Below, piece after piece: positions 1-6,872 of a stretch of DNA of 8,649 bases. Location of the stretch: positions 1-8,649 of the forward strand of contig JAPLSD010000687.1 in assembly GCA_026398835.1 (NCBI GenBank), written 5' to 3'. Within the stretch, counting starts at the first letter, position 1; each line of letters starts with the position of its first letter. The position numbers and the translations under genes are program-made. Under the pieces are notes generated by a model. It made no database searches. It saw only the letters and a program-made list of their open reading frames with translations, and had not been told where the DNA came from. Source of the stretch: Pseudomonas sp. GTDB taxonomy: Bacteria; Pseudomonadota; Gammaproteobacteria; Pseudomonadales; Pseudomonadaceae.

Positions 1-881
1 TCCTGATGGTTACCACCGCCGTTCACTTCAACCGTGACGAACTTGGTCGCGCCCTCGCCGTCACGAACGATGGCCTGAGCCACTTCCATGCAGACTTCGA
101 ACACCGCCCGCTTCAGCGCGGCGAACAGCGGACCGCTCGCCTCGGTGATCTGCGGCAGATCAGCCTTGCCGGTGGCGATCAGCATGCAGCAATCGTTGGT
201 CGAGGTATCGCCATCGATGGTGATGCGGTTGAACGACTTATTGGCGCCATCCAGCAGCAGGTTCTGCAGCACGTCGCGGGAGACTTTGGCATCGGTTGCG
301 ATGTAGCCGAGCATGGTCGCCATGTTCGGGCGGATCATCCCGGCGCCTTTGCTGATACCGGTAACGGTAATAGTCACGCCATCATACTGAAACTGCCGGC
401 TCGCGCCTTTTGGCAAGGTATCGGTGGTCATGATGCCGGTGGCGGCCGCAGCCCAGTTGTCCACGGACAAGTCGTCGAGGGCCGCCTGCAACGCGCCTTC
501 GATTTTCTCGACCGGCAGCGGCTCGCCAATAACGCCAGTGGAGTACGGCAGCACGAGGCTGGCATCGACACCGGTCAACTCGGCCAGTTTGGCGCAAGTA
601 CGCTCAGCGGCGGCCAAGCCCGGGGCACCGGTACCAGCGTTGGCATTGCCAGTATTGGTCAGCAGGTAACGCACAGGACCTTGTACACGTTGTTTGGCCA
701 GGATCACCGGAGCTGCGCAGAACGCGTTCAAGGTGAATACGCCGGCGACCGTAGAGCCTTCAGCACAACGCATGACCACGACATCCTTGCGCCCCGGGCG
801 CTTGATGCCAGCCGAAGCGATACCGAGTTCAAAACCGGCAACCGGGTGCAACGTTGGCAAAGGACCAAGACCAACAGCCAT
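1..881 (-). CDS. argJ: Bifunctional ornithine acetyltransferase / N-acetylglutamate synthase ArgJ (partial, 3' end outside window)
   Basis: ArgJ moves the acetyl group from N-acetylornithine to glutamate in the cytoplasmic cyclic arginine pathway; bifunctional forms also make N-acetylglutamate from acetyl-CoA. The reading frame is open from the ATG at 881 to the window edge, 293 full codons of a family of about 400 residues, so about 110 C-terminal residues are missing. It begins [20 protein letters not shown]. The autocleavage motif is clear: [14 protein letters not shown], with the predicted nucleophile Thr189 (codon 315-317), where the precursor splits into alpha and beta chains. [20 protein letters not shown] and the late VEVNGGGNH are also ArgJ signatures. 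The start is supported by a strong Shine-Dalgarno 7 nt upstream. It lies downstream of secA on the same strand, but a terminator between them suggests its own promoter. The identification is secure; bifunctionality is inferred from the family. Confidence 0.96.
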   Translation of the reverse strand, partial: MAVGLGPLPTLHPVAGFELGIASAGIKRPGRKDVVVMRCAEGSTVAGVFTLNAFCAAPVILAKQRVQGPVRYLLTNTGNANAGTGAPGLAAAERTCAKLAELTGVDASLVLPYSTGVIGEPLPVEKIEGALQAALDDLSVDNWAAAATGIMTTDTLPKGASRQFQYDGVTITVTGISKGAGMIRPNMATMLGYIATDAKVSRDVLQNLLLDGANKSFNRITIDGDTSTNDCCMLIATGKADLPQITEASGPLFAALKRAVFEVCMEVAQAIVRDGEGATKFVTVEVNGGGNHQ

Positions 882-888
882 GAATACG

Positions 889-896
889 CTCCTCTT
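889..896 (-). promoter_or_regulatory. Ribosome binding site of argJ
   Basis: On the minus strand this reads AAGAGGAG and ends 7 nt before the ATG at 881. It is a near-consensus Shine-Dalgarno at ideal spacing and fixes the argJ start. Confidence 0.8.
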
Positions 897-897
897 A

Positions 898-933
898 ATG
901 TGATGTCAGCACAGTATGTGATGCCAACACTGT
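898..933. repeat. Two-copy tandem 18-bp repeat in the argJ leader
   Basis: Positions 898-915 (ATGTGATGTCAGCACAGT) and 916-933 (ATGTGATGCCAACACTGT) are directly adjacent and match at 15 of 18 positions. The second copy overlaps the left arm of the hairpin at 926-952. The repeat lies just upstream of the argJ ribosome binding site. It could be a paired protein-binding site, or a chance slippage duplication; nothing in the sequence decides between them. Confidence 0.55.
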
Positions 934-952
934 CGCCGCGTTGGACAGTGTT
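926..952 (-). repeat. 9-bp inverted repeat (hairpin) in the secA-argJ spacer
   Basis: AACACTGTC (926-934) and GACAGTGTT (944-952) are perfect inverted arms with a 9-nt loop. On the minus strand the hairpin comes after the secA terminator and before argJ, so it would lie in an argJ leader transcript or in read-through RNA. No T-run follows it on the minus strand, so it does not look like a terminator by itself. A palindromic operator is the other reading. Confidence 0.55.
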
Positions 953-958
953 TCAAAT

Positions 959-994
959 GGAAAAACGCCGCGACGGCTGATGCCGGTCGCGGCG
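959..994 (-). terminator. Rho-independent terminator of secA
   Basis: Reading the minus strand, arms CGCCGCGAC (994-986) and GTCGCGGCG (974-966) form a perfect 9-bp GC-rich stem, extended inward by GGC/GCC with a one-base bulge at 985 and a 4-nt loop. Five T residues (965-961) follow at once. It starts 27 nt after the secA stop codon and ends about 80 nt before argJ, which argues that argJ is mostly transcribed separately. Confidence 0.85.
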
Positions 995-1021
995 CGGGTA
1001 TTTCAGTACAGGGCGAAAATC

Positions 1022-3763
1022 TTAGTTGATCTGGCCGTGGCAATGTTTGAACTTTTTGCCCGAACCGCAGTAGCACAGTTCATTGCGACCCAACTTCTGC
1101 TCATTGCGAACCGGCGCGACGGCAAGGGCGACATCGAGATCGATGCCCTCGTCCAATGCTTCCGGATGCTCCAAACCTGGCGCTTCGGCGTGTTCGAACT
1201 GCATGCGTTGAGCCAGAGATTCGGCTTCCTGACGCAGGCGCGCTTCTTCTTCGATCGGATCTTCGCGGCGAACCTGAACGTGAGACAACACACGAATCGA
1301 GTCGCGCTTGATCGAGTCCAGCAGCTCGGAGAACAAGGTAAAGGACTCGCGCTTGTATTCCTGCTTCGGGTTCTTCTGTGCATAGCCACGCAAGTGGATG
1401 CCGTGACGCAGGTGATCCATGGTCGACAGATGGTCTTTCCACAGGTCATCCAGCACGCGCAGAACGATTTGTTTCTCGAAGGTGCGCAGTGCTTCGGCAC
1501 TCGCTTGCTCTTCTTTCTCGTTGTAGGCGGCCAGCAGTTCGGCCATCAGCTTCTCGCGCAGCGTCTCCTCGTAAAGGTGATCGTCTTCGTCGAGCCATTG
1601 CTGGATCGGCAGTTTCACACCGAAGTCGCTCAACAGAGCGGCTTCCAGACCGGCCACATCCCACTGCTCAGGCAGAGACTGCGGCGGAATGTGCGCGCTG
1701 ACGGTGGCGTTGAGTACGTCCTGACGGAAGTCGGCGATGGTTTCACCGATGTTGTCGGCGGCCAACAAACTGTTACGCATGTGATAGATCACTTTACGTT
1801 GTTCGTTGTTGACGTCATCGAACTCAAGCAGCTGCTTACGAATGTCGAAGTTGCGGCCTTCTACCTTGCGCTGAGCCTTCTCGATCGCGTTGGTCACCAT
1901 GCGGTGCTCGATCGCTTCGCCGGACTGCATGCCCAGGGCTTTCATGAAGTTCTTCACCCGATCAGAGGCGAAGATGCGCATCAGGCTGTCTTCAAGCGAC
2001 AAGTAGAAACGGCTGGAACCGGCGTCACCCTGACGACCGGCACGACCGCGCAGTTGGTTGTCGATACGGCGCGATTCGTGACGCTCGGAAGCGATGACCT
2101 GCAAGCCGCCCGATTCGAGCACTTGCTGGTGGCGTTTCTGCCAGTCGGCCTTGATCTGCGCGATCTGCTCTGGCGTCGGACTTTCAAGTGAAGCTACTTC
2201 CACTTCCCAGTTGCCGCCCAACAGGATGTCAGTACCACGACCGGCCATGTTGGTAGCGATGGTCAGCGCACCCGGGCGACCGGCCTGAGCGATGATTTCT
2301 GCTTCTTTTTCATGGAACTTGGCGTTCAGAACCTTGTGTTCGATGCCTTCCTTCTGGAGCAGATTGGACATGTGCTCGGACGTTTCAATGGTCGCAGTAC
2401 CCACCAGCACCGGACGGCCCTGGGTCATGCATTCCTTGATGTCATTGATGATGGCCGCGTACTTCTCTTCGGCGGTCAGGAACACCAGGTCGTTGTAGTC
2501 TTTACGCGCCAGCGGTTTGTTCGGCGGGATAACCATCACCGCCAGACCGTAGATCTGGTGGAATTCGAACGCTTCGGTGTCGGCCGTACCGGTCATGCCG
2601 GACAGTTTGTTGTACAGACGGAAGTAGTTCTGGAAGGTGGTCGAGGCCAGTGTCTGGCTTTCGGCCTGGATGTTCAGACCTTCTTTGGCTTCGATCGCCT
2701 GGTGCAGGCCTTCGGACAGACGGCGACCCGGCATGGTACGACCGGTGTGTTCGTCAACCAGAATGACCTGACCGTCCTGAACGATATATTCGATGTTGCG
2801 ATGGAACAGTTTATGCGCACGCAGACCCGAGTAAACGTGGGTCAGCAGACCCAGGTTGTGTGCCGAGTACAGGCTCTCGCCTTCAGCCAGCAGGCCAATG
2901 CGGGTCAGCATCTCTTCGACGAACTGGTGACCGGCTTCGTTCAGCTCGACCTGACGGGTCTTCTCGTCGACGGTGTAGTGGCCAGCCTTGGTGACTTCGC
3001 CTTCCACTTCTTCAATGTGCAGTTCAAGCTGCGGGATCAGTTTGTTGATCTCGATATAGAGCTTGGAGCTGTCTTCGGCCTGACCGGAAATGATCAGCGG
3101 GGTACGGGCTTCGTCGATCAGAATCGAGTCGACTTCGTCGATTACGGCAAAATTGAGCTCACGCTGGAATTTTTCTTCCATGCTGAAAGCCATGTTGTCG
3201 CGCAGGTAGTCGAAACCGAATTCGTTGTTGGTGCCGTAGGTGATGTCAGCGGCATAGGCAGTACGCTTCTCTTCCGGAGGCTGGAACGGTGTGACCACAC
3301 CGACCGACATACCGAGGAATTCGTAGAGCGGACGCATCCAGTTGGCGTCACGACGAGCCAGGTAGTCGTTCACGGTTACAACGTGCACGCCCTTGCCGGA
3401 CAGCGCGTTCAGGTAAACACCCAGTGTCGCCACCAGGGTCTTGCCTTCACCGGTACGCATTTCTGCGATCTGACCTTCATGCAGGGTCATGCCGCCGATC
3501 AATTGCACGTCGAAGTGGCGCATGCCCATGACACGCTTACCGGCTTCACGAGCGACCGCAAAGGCTTCAGGGAGAAGCTTGTCGAGGGTCTCACCTTTGG
3601 CTATGCGGGCCTTGAACTCGTCGGTCTTGGCGCGCAGTTGCTCATCCGAAAGAGCCACCATTTGCTCTTCGAAGGCATTGACGATCTGTACCGTCTTGAG
3701 CATGCGTTTGACTTCGCGCTCGTTCTTGCTTCCAAAAAGTTTCTTTAACAAAGGCGCAAACAT
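1022..3763 (-). CDS. secA: Preprotein translocase ATPase subunit SecA
   Basis: SecA is the ATP-driven motor that pushes unfolded preproteins through the SecYEG channel at the inner membrane. The product is 913 residues, normal for gamma-proteobacterial SecA. From the ATG at 3763 it reads [17 protein letters not shown]. Visible marks are Walker A in [10 protein letters not shown] (about 101-110), Walker B DEVD (209-212), the [16 protein letters not shown] motif, the second helicase half with [10 protein letters not shown] and [11 protein letters not shown], and a C-terminal zinc-binding SEC-C tail [13 protein letters not shown] (Cys897, Cys899, Cys908, His909) that serves SecB and phospholipid binding. 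The frame also has a GTG six codons upstream (3781), but the MFAPLLKK start is the family start; a weak GGAAG lies 11 nt before it. No defects seen. It diverges from dciA and is followed by a clear terminator. Confidence 0.98.
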   Translation of the reverse strand: MFAPLLKKLFGSKNEREVKRMLKTVQIVNAFEEQMVALSDEQLRAKTDEFKARIAKGETLDKLLPEAFAVAREAGKRVMGMRHFDVQLIGGMTLHEGQIAEMRTGEGKTLVATLGVYLNALSGKGVHVVTVNDYLARRDANWMRPLYEFLGMSVGVVTPFQPPEEKRTAYAADITYGTNNEFGFDYLRDNMAFSMEEKFQRELNFAVIDEVDSILIDEARTPLIISGQAEDSSKLYIEINKLIPQLELHIEEVEGEVTKAGHYTVDEKTRQVELNEAGHQFVEEMLTRIGLLAEGESLYSAHNLGLLTHVYSGLRAHKLFHRNIEYIVQDGQVILVDEHTGRTMPGRRLSEGLHQAIEAKEGLNIQAESQTLASTTFQNYFRLYNKLSGMTGTADTEAFEFHQIYGLAVMVIPPNKPLARKDYNDLVFLTAEEKYAAIINDIKECMTQGRPVLVGTATIETSEHMSNLLQKEGIEHKVLNAKFHEKEAEIIAQAGRPGALTIATNMAGRGTDILLGGNWEVEVASLESPTPEQIAQIKADWQKRHQQVLESGGLQVIASERHESRRIDNQLRGRAGRQGDAGSSRFYLSLEDSLMRIFASDRVKNFMKALGMQSGEAIEHRMVTNAIEKAQRKVEGRNFDIRKQLLEFDDVNNEQRKVIYHMRNSLLAADNIGETIADFRQDVLNATVSAHIPPQSLPEQWDVAGLEAALLSDFGVKLPIQQWLDEDDHLYEETLREKLMAELLAAYNEKEEQASAEALRTFEKQIVLRVLDDLWKDHLSTMDHLRHGIHLRGYAQKNPKQEYKRESFTLFSELLDSIKRDSIRVLSHVQVRREDPIEEEARLRQEAESLAQRMQFEHAEAPGLEHPEALDEGIDLDVALAVAPVRNEQKLGRNELCYCGSGKKFKHCHGQIN

Positions 3764-3846
3764 ATCGGCAGGATCTTCCACACATAGGGATGGAGGGCGG
3801 CCCCGTGAGTCGCCCGAGCAGCCCTCATGGCCGCATGCGAACGAGC

Positions 3847-3875
3847 ATTCTACCCGGAAACGGTGGTGAGGAAAG
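3847..3875 (-). promoter_or_regulatory. Possible secA promoter (weak)
   Basis: On the minus strand TAGAAT (3852-3847) matches the sigma-70 -10 at 5 of 6 positions. The hexamer 17 nt upstream, CTTTCC (3875-3870), is a poor -35. It would give a leader of roughly 75 nt before the ATG at 3763. This is a pattern match only. Confidence 0.3.
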
Positions 3876-3897
3876 TGGCGTTATTCCACGATGCTGG

Positions 3898-3909
3898 CAC
3901 AGCGCTGTG
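3898..3909. repeat. Perfect 12-bp palindrome CACAGCGCTGTG
   Basis: The site is a gapless self-complementary 12-mer in the divergent secA/dciA promoter region, upstream of both genes. Such a site suits a dimeric regulator, but I do not recognise it as any named operator. It is not a LexA box, which has CTGT and ACAG separated by 8 nt. Confidence 0.4.
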
Positions 3910-4032
3910 ACGGGGCCTACTTAAAATAAGGGCTTTTTGCTGAACTTCAACCCGTTCACGGCAGAAGTTACTCGTTGATTTAATGGGTAAACCGACTGCA
4001 AAGCAATGGGCCAAGCGTGTTCAGTGCTTTCT

Positions 4033-4040
4033 GCTAACAT
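4033..4040 (+). promoter_or_regulatory. Possible extended -10 of dciA (weak)
   Basis: TGCTAACA-T carries the TGn extension followed by TAACAT (4035-4040), 4 of 6 against TATAAT, 29 nt before the dciA ATG. No usable -35 lies 17 nt upstream. Low-confidence pattern match. Confidence 0.22.
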
Positions 4041-4069
4041 GGCGGCTCTGTTACTTCAGGTGTCTGATC

Positions 4070-4525
4070 ATGGCATTTCGCCCTCTTACGGCCAGAGCAC
4101 CCGCCGTCCTGCTTCGTGAAGCCAAGCCTTTAAAAGCCATATTCAGCCACGCTCAACGCTTGGCCCATTTACAGCGTTTGCTTGAAAGCCAACTGCAGCC
4201 CGCCGCCCGTGAACATTGTCACGTGGCTTCCTGGCGCGAAGGCAGTTTGCTGTTGATCGTCACCGACGGTCATTGGGCGACCCGGTTGCGCTATCAGCAA
4301 AAACGTTTGCAACGTCAATTGCAGGTATTCGACGAGTTCGCCAGCCTGACGCGCATTCTGTTCAAGGTTCAGCCTCCCACCGTGCAACAAGGCGCAGTCG
4401 GCCACACCATGGACCTGTCGACAAGCGCCGCAGAGACCATTCAGGCCACCGCCGACGGCATTACCGACCCCAACCTGCGCGCCGCTCTGGAGCGTCTGGC
4501 CAGCCACGCCAAACCACGGACGTAG
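4070..4525 (+). CDS. dciA: DciA/DUF721 family replicative helicase loader
   Basis: The 151-residue protein fits the DUF721 family, now called DciA, which interacts with DnaB and helps load it in bacteria that lack DnaC. It acts in the cytoplasm at replication initiation. It starts MAFRPLTARAPAVLLREAKP. The N-terminal two thirds (about 20-110) has the helical, basic, compact-domain pattern of the family: AQRLAHLQRLLESQL, then HVASWREGSLLLIV, then HWATRLRYQQKRL. The last 40 residues are low in hydrophobics and probably disordered, as reported for DciA. The start at 4070 is chosen because similarity begins there; the open frame reaches 3983, but those codons look unlike the family. A weak CAGG lies 9 nt upstream. 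It diverges from secA, a linkage I know from Pseudomonas and relatives. The stop borders a gene relic, but the C terminus looks intact. Confidence 0.88.
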   Translation: MAFRPLTARAPAVLLREAKPLKAIFSHAQRLAHLQRLLESQLQPAAREHCHVASWREGSLLLIVTDGHWATRLRYQQKRLQRQLQVFDEFASLTRILFKVQPPTVQQGAVGHTMDLSTSAAETIQATADGITDPNLRAALERLASHAKPRT

Positions 4526-4539
4526 TTGCTAGCGACGTT

Positions 4540-4722
4540 TACTGCCTCACCAATGCGCAGTTCCGTCAGTACCGCCAAGGCGTCGAACGCCGGGTTCGGA
4601 CGTAAACCGTCGGCCACCGCTCGAAGGGATTTCTTTTCTTTGGCAGTGAAAGCCCGCAGTCCATGCTGAATGCGCACACCCAGCTGAGCCAGAACGCCAT
4701 CCGGCAAGTCGCCCGAATTTTG
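4540..4722 (-). pseudogene. Relic of a HerA-like/YjgR (DUF853) ATPase, C-terminal fragment
   Basis: Reading the minus strand from 4722, the frame gives QNSGDLPDGVLAQLGVRIQH, then GLRAFTAKEKKSLRAVADGL, then RPNPAFDALAVLTELRIGEA. This matches from memory the C-terminal region of the YjgR/DUF853 HerA-like ATPases, which carry a segment like QNP.DIPDSVL.QLGNR.QHALRAFTP, a later FR.NP.FD motif, and LT.LGIGEA. About 60 residues of a protein of roughly 500 remain. A TGA (4725-4723) stops the frame immediately upstream, there is no ribosome binding site or good start, and similarity ends after GEA, just before the dciA stop. The ATPase core with its Walker motifs is absent. It is therefore best read as a gene fragment left by a rearrangement. 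The frame continues to 4441 inside dciA, but only as an overlap. The identification rests on remembered motifs. Confidence 0.65.
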
Positions 4723-4730
4723 TCACCCAT

Positions 4731-4745
4731 GGTTAATCTTTAACC
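4731..4745. repeat. Inverted repeat GGTTAA-TCT-TTAACC
   Basis: Two perfect 6-bp arms with a 3-nt spacer overlap the -35 region of the candidate FliA promoter. It might be an operator or part of the rearrangement scar next to the HerA-like relic. Arms this short can occur by chance in AT-richer sequence. Confidence 0.35.
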
Positions 4746-4760
4746 CTGCATGGTCGATAT
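4734..4760 (+). promoter_or_regulatory. Candidate FliA (sigma-28) promoter of the chemoreceptor gene
   Basis: TAATCTTT (4734-4741), 11 nt, then GTCGATAT (4753-4760) compares with the flagellar sigma-28 consensus TAAAGTTT-N11-GCCGATAA at 12 of 16 positions and the right spacing. Chemoreceptor genes are commonly in the FliA regulon, which adds weight. A second, weaker candidate is GAAA-N15-TCGGATAA (4778-4804). The transcript would have a leader of about 140 nt. Confidence 0.4.
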
Positions 4761-4911
4761 AGAAAAGCGAGAGACCAGAAAAGACTGAAATCTAGGTCGG
4801 ATAATTCCCTAAGGAGAGATGGAAATATCAGCTTACTTTCAACTTTGCCCATTTTGCGCGCTTTCATAACAGCACGCCCTGGACATTAAGACCTTAGCGG
4901 ACACCCAAGTG

Positions 4912-6671
4912 ATGAACAAAAATCTGCGCTTCAGCCATAAAATCCTGCTTGCCGCCGCCCTGATCGTTATCGCCGCCTTCGCCTCCTTCACGCTATACAA
5001 CGACTATCTGCAGCGTAATGCGATTCGCCAGGACCTGGACAATTACCTGCAGGAAATGGGCACCGTCACTGCGAAGAATATCCAGACCTGGCTCGCCGGC
5101 CGCAGCTTATTGATCGAAAATATTTCGCAGTCCGTTGCCCTCAACCCGGACATGGGAAACGTCGCCAATCTGCTTGAACAAAAAGCCGTCACTTCCAGCT
5201 TCATGGGCGCCTATATAGGGAACAAGGACGGCAGCTTCCTCATTCGCCCGGACAGCAAAATGCCTGACGGCTACGACCCGCGCGCGCGCCCTTGGTACAA
5301 GAGTGCAGAAAACAGCAGCGGCTCGGCGTTGACCGAACCTTACATCGATCTGGCTTCCGGCCAATTGGTGATTTCCATCGTCAACAGCGTGCTCAAGGGC
5401 GGCCAGAACATCGGCGTGGTTGGCGGCGATCTGAGCCTGCAGGTGATTGCCGATAGCATCAACGCGCTGGACTTCGGCGGTATGGGATATGCCTTTTTGG
5501 TGAGTGCCGACGGCAAAATCCTCGTGCACCCGGACAAGGCGTTGGTGATGAAGACGCTCAAAGACGTCTACCCGCAAAACACTCCGCGCCTGAGCAAAGA
5601 CCTCAGCGAAATTGAAGTCAATGGTAAAACCCGTATCGTCACGTTCACCCAGATCAAGGGCCTGTCCTCGGTCAACTGGTACATCGGTCTGTCCGTCGAC
5701 AAGGACAAAGCCTTCGCGACGCTCAGCAAATTCCGCGCATCGGCAATCGTTGCCACCCTTATTGCCGTGGTCATCATCATCGCCCTGCTCGGCATGCTGA
5801 TTCGCATCCTGCTCCAGCCACTGCATGTAATGACCCGTGCGATGCAAGACATTGCCGACGGCGAAGGCGACCTCACCAAGCGCCTGACCATCCAGACTCA
5901 AGACGAGTTCGGCATCCTCGGCACCGCGTTCAACCGCTTCGTCGAGCGGATTCACACATCGATTCGTGAAGTATCCTCGGCCACCGAGCATGTCAACGAA
6001 GTGGCCCTGCGCGTGGTCAGCGCCTCCAACTCGTCGATGTTCAACTCCGACCAACAAGCAACACGCACCAGCAGCGTCGCCGCAGCGATCAATCAGCTCG
6101 GCGCCGCCGCCCAGGAAATCGCCCAAAACGCCGCCCTCGCCTCGCAACATTCCAGCGACGCCCGCAGCCTGGCCGAAGACGGCCAGCAAGTGGTCGACAG
6201 AAGCTGCTGGCGCTCAACGCGGCCATTGAAGCAGCGCGGGCCGGAGAGGCCGGGCGCGGTTTTGCGGTAGTGGCTGATGAAGTGCGCAACCTGGCTCATC
6301 GCACCCAGGAATCGGCGCAACAGGTGCAGACCATGATCGAAGAGCTGCAAGTCGGCGCCCGCGAGTCGGTCAGCACCATGGGCGAAAGCCAGCGCCACAG
6401 CCACGACAGCGTGGAAATCGCCAACCTCGCCGGTGAACGCCTGAACAGCGTGACCCAGCGCATCGGCGAGATCGACGGCATGAACCAGTCGGTGGCCACC
6501 GCGACCGAAGAGCAGACCGCCGTGGTCGAGTCGATCAACGTGGACATCACCGAGATCAATACCCTCAACCAGGAAGGCGTGGAAAACCTGCAGTCGACCC
6601 TGCGCGCGTGTTCCGACCTGGAACAACAGGCCTCACGCCTGAAACAACTGGTGGGCAGCTTCCGGATCTAG
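4912..6671 (+). pseudogene. Methyl-accepting chemotaxis protein, PctA/B/C type, broken by an internal out-of-frame deletion
   Basis: It would be an inner-membrane amino-acid chemoreceptor signalling through CheW/CheA. From the ATG at 4912 (GTG at 4909 is the alternative; family similarity starts at MNKNLRFSHK): TM1 about 8-28, a periplasmic dCache domain about 35-275, TM2 about 276-298, HAMP about 299-352, then the start of the signalling domain. The dCache domain keeps the amino-acid-binding set Tyr121, Arg126, Trp128, Tyr129, Tyr144, Asp146, Asp173 at the numbering I know for PctA. After DGQQVVDR (residue 430, base 6201) the frame runs 22 foreign residues to a TAG at 6268-6270. Signalling-tip coding resumes in another frame from about 6198 ([20 protein letters not shown]) to the stop at 6669-6671. 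About 42-44 codons that PctA-type receptors carry in between are absent. The product lacks the kinase-control tip, so it should not signal normally. Confidence 0.9.
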
Positions 6672-6687
6672 CGTCGAGCACAACACC

Positions 6688-6731
6688 TGTGGCGAGGGGC
6701 CGGGCGGCGCTCCGTTTGCCCCCTCGCCACA
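6688..6731. repeat. REP-like hairpin after the chemoreceptor gene
   Basis: TGTGGCGAGGGG (6688-6699) and CCCCTCGCCACA (6720-6731) form a perfect 12-bp stem around a 20-nt loop, starting 17 nt after the stop codon. CCTGTGGCGAGGGG is a motif I recognise as the start of very frequent intergenic repeats in fluorescent pseudomonads. The paired layout resembles a REP doublet (REPIN). It may also act as a transcription barrier in both directions, but there is no proper T-run. Confidence 0.7.
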
Positions 6732-6855
6732 ATTGCCCGCCAGAGCATAGATTTCCGTTAACTGACTGCCCCGTCCCCCTCTTCCTGACACCTCCCCGCA
6801 AATCCGCGCCGAACATCTATTCTTCATAAAGGTCAACCCTAAGGAGAACAACGCA

Positions 6856-6862
6856 AAGGAGG
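6856..6862 (+). promoter_or_regulatory. Ribosome binding site that decides the glycosyltransferase start
   Basis: AAGGAGG is a near-perfect Shine-Dalgarno. It ends only 1 nt before the ATG at 6864, too close to serve it, but 10 nt before the in-frame GTG at 6873, which is workable. A second AAGGAGA at 6841-6847 lies 16 nt from the ATG, which is too far. This favours the GTG start. Confidence 0.6.
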
Positions 6863-6872
6863 GATGTTCATC

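Larger units (their letters stand above)
3764..4069. other. Gene-free spacer between divergent secA and dciA
   Basis: These 306 bp should hold both promoters. Visible items are a possible secA -10, a perfect 12-bp palindrome CACAGCGCTGTG (3898-3909), a 5-bp-stem GC hairpin in the secA leader (3795-3815), and a short open frame on the minus strand (3828-3745) that overlaps the secA start. The plus-strand frame of dciA is open back to 3983, but that part has no family similarity I recognise. In other Pseudomonas I recall an M23-type peptidase gene at this place; none is present here. Confidence 0.6.

Noticed and set aside
6..980. Plus-strand open frame of 324 codons over argJ
   Set aside because: It is antisense to clear ArgJ coding sequence and runs through the argJ leader and terminator hairpin; it has no family motif.
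941..3748. Long plus-strand open frames (941-2191, 416 codons; 2312-3748, 478 codons) antisense to secA
   Set aside because: They mirror the codon pattern of a well-conserved secA, have no ribosome binding sites or recognisable domains, and are rich in residues expected from reverse reading of GC-rich codons.
3764..3781. Upstream GTG start of secA at 3781, adding six residues
   Set aside because: SecA proteins of this group begin at MFAPLLKK; the added residues are not family-like.
3881..3890. DnaA-box-like TTATTCCACG near dciA
   Set aside because: It needs an extra base compared with TTATCCACA and stands alone, so there is no support for an origin-type site.
4441..4539. Continuation of the HerA-like relic frame into the 3' end of dciA
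   Set aside because: The reading frame stays open, but similarity stops after the GEA motif and the DNA there codes for dciA on the other strand.
4819..4869. 16-codon leader frame before the chemoreceptor (AAGGAG just upstream)
   Set aside because: The Shine-Dalgarno is only 2 nt from the ATG, and the peptide has no attenuation-type codon run.
5107..6189. Minus-strand open frame of 360 codons inside the chemoreceptor gene
   Set aside because: It is an antisense shadow of PctA-type coding sequence, with no plausible start signal or domain.
6190..6270. Programmed frameshift joining the two chemoreceptor halves
   Set aside because: No slippery heptamer or pause structure is evident at the junction, and about 42-44 expected codons are missing, which a frameshift cannot restore.
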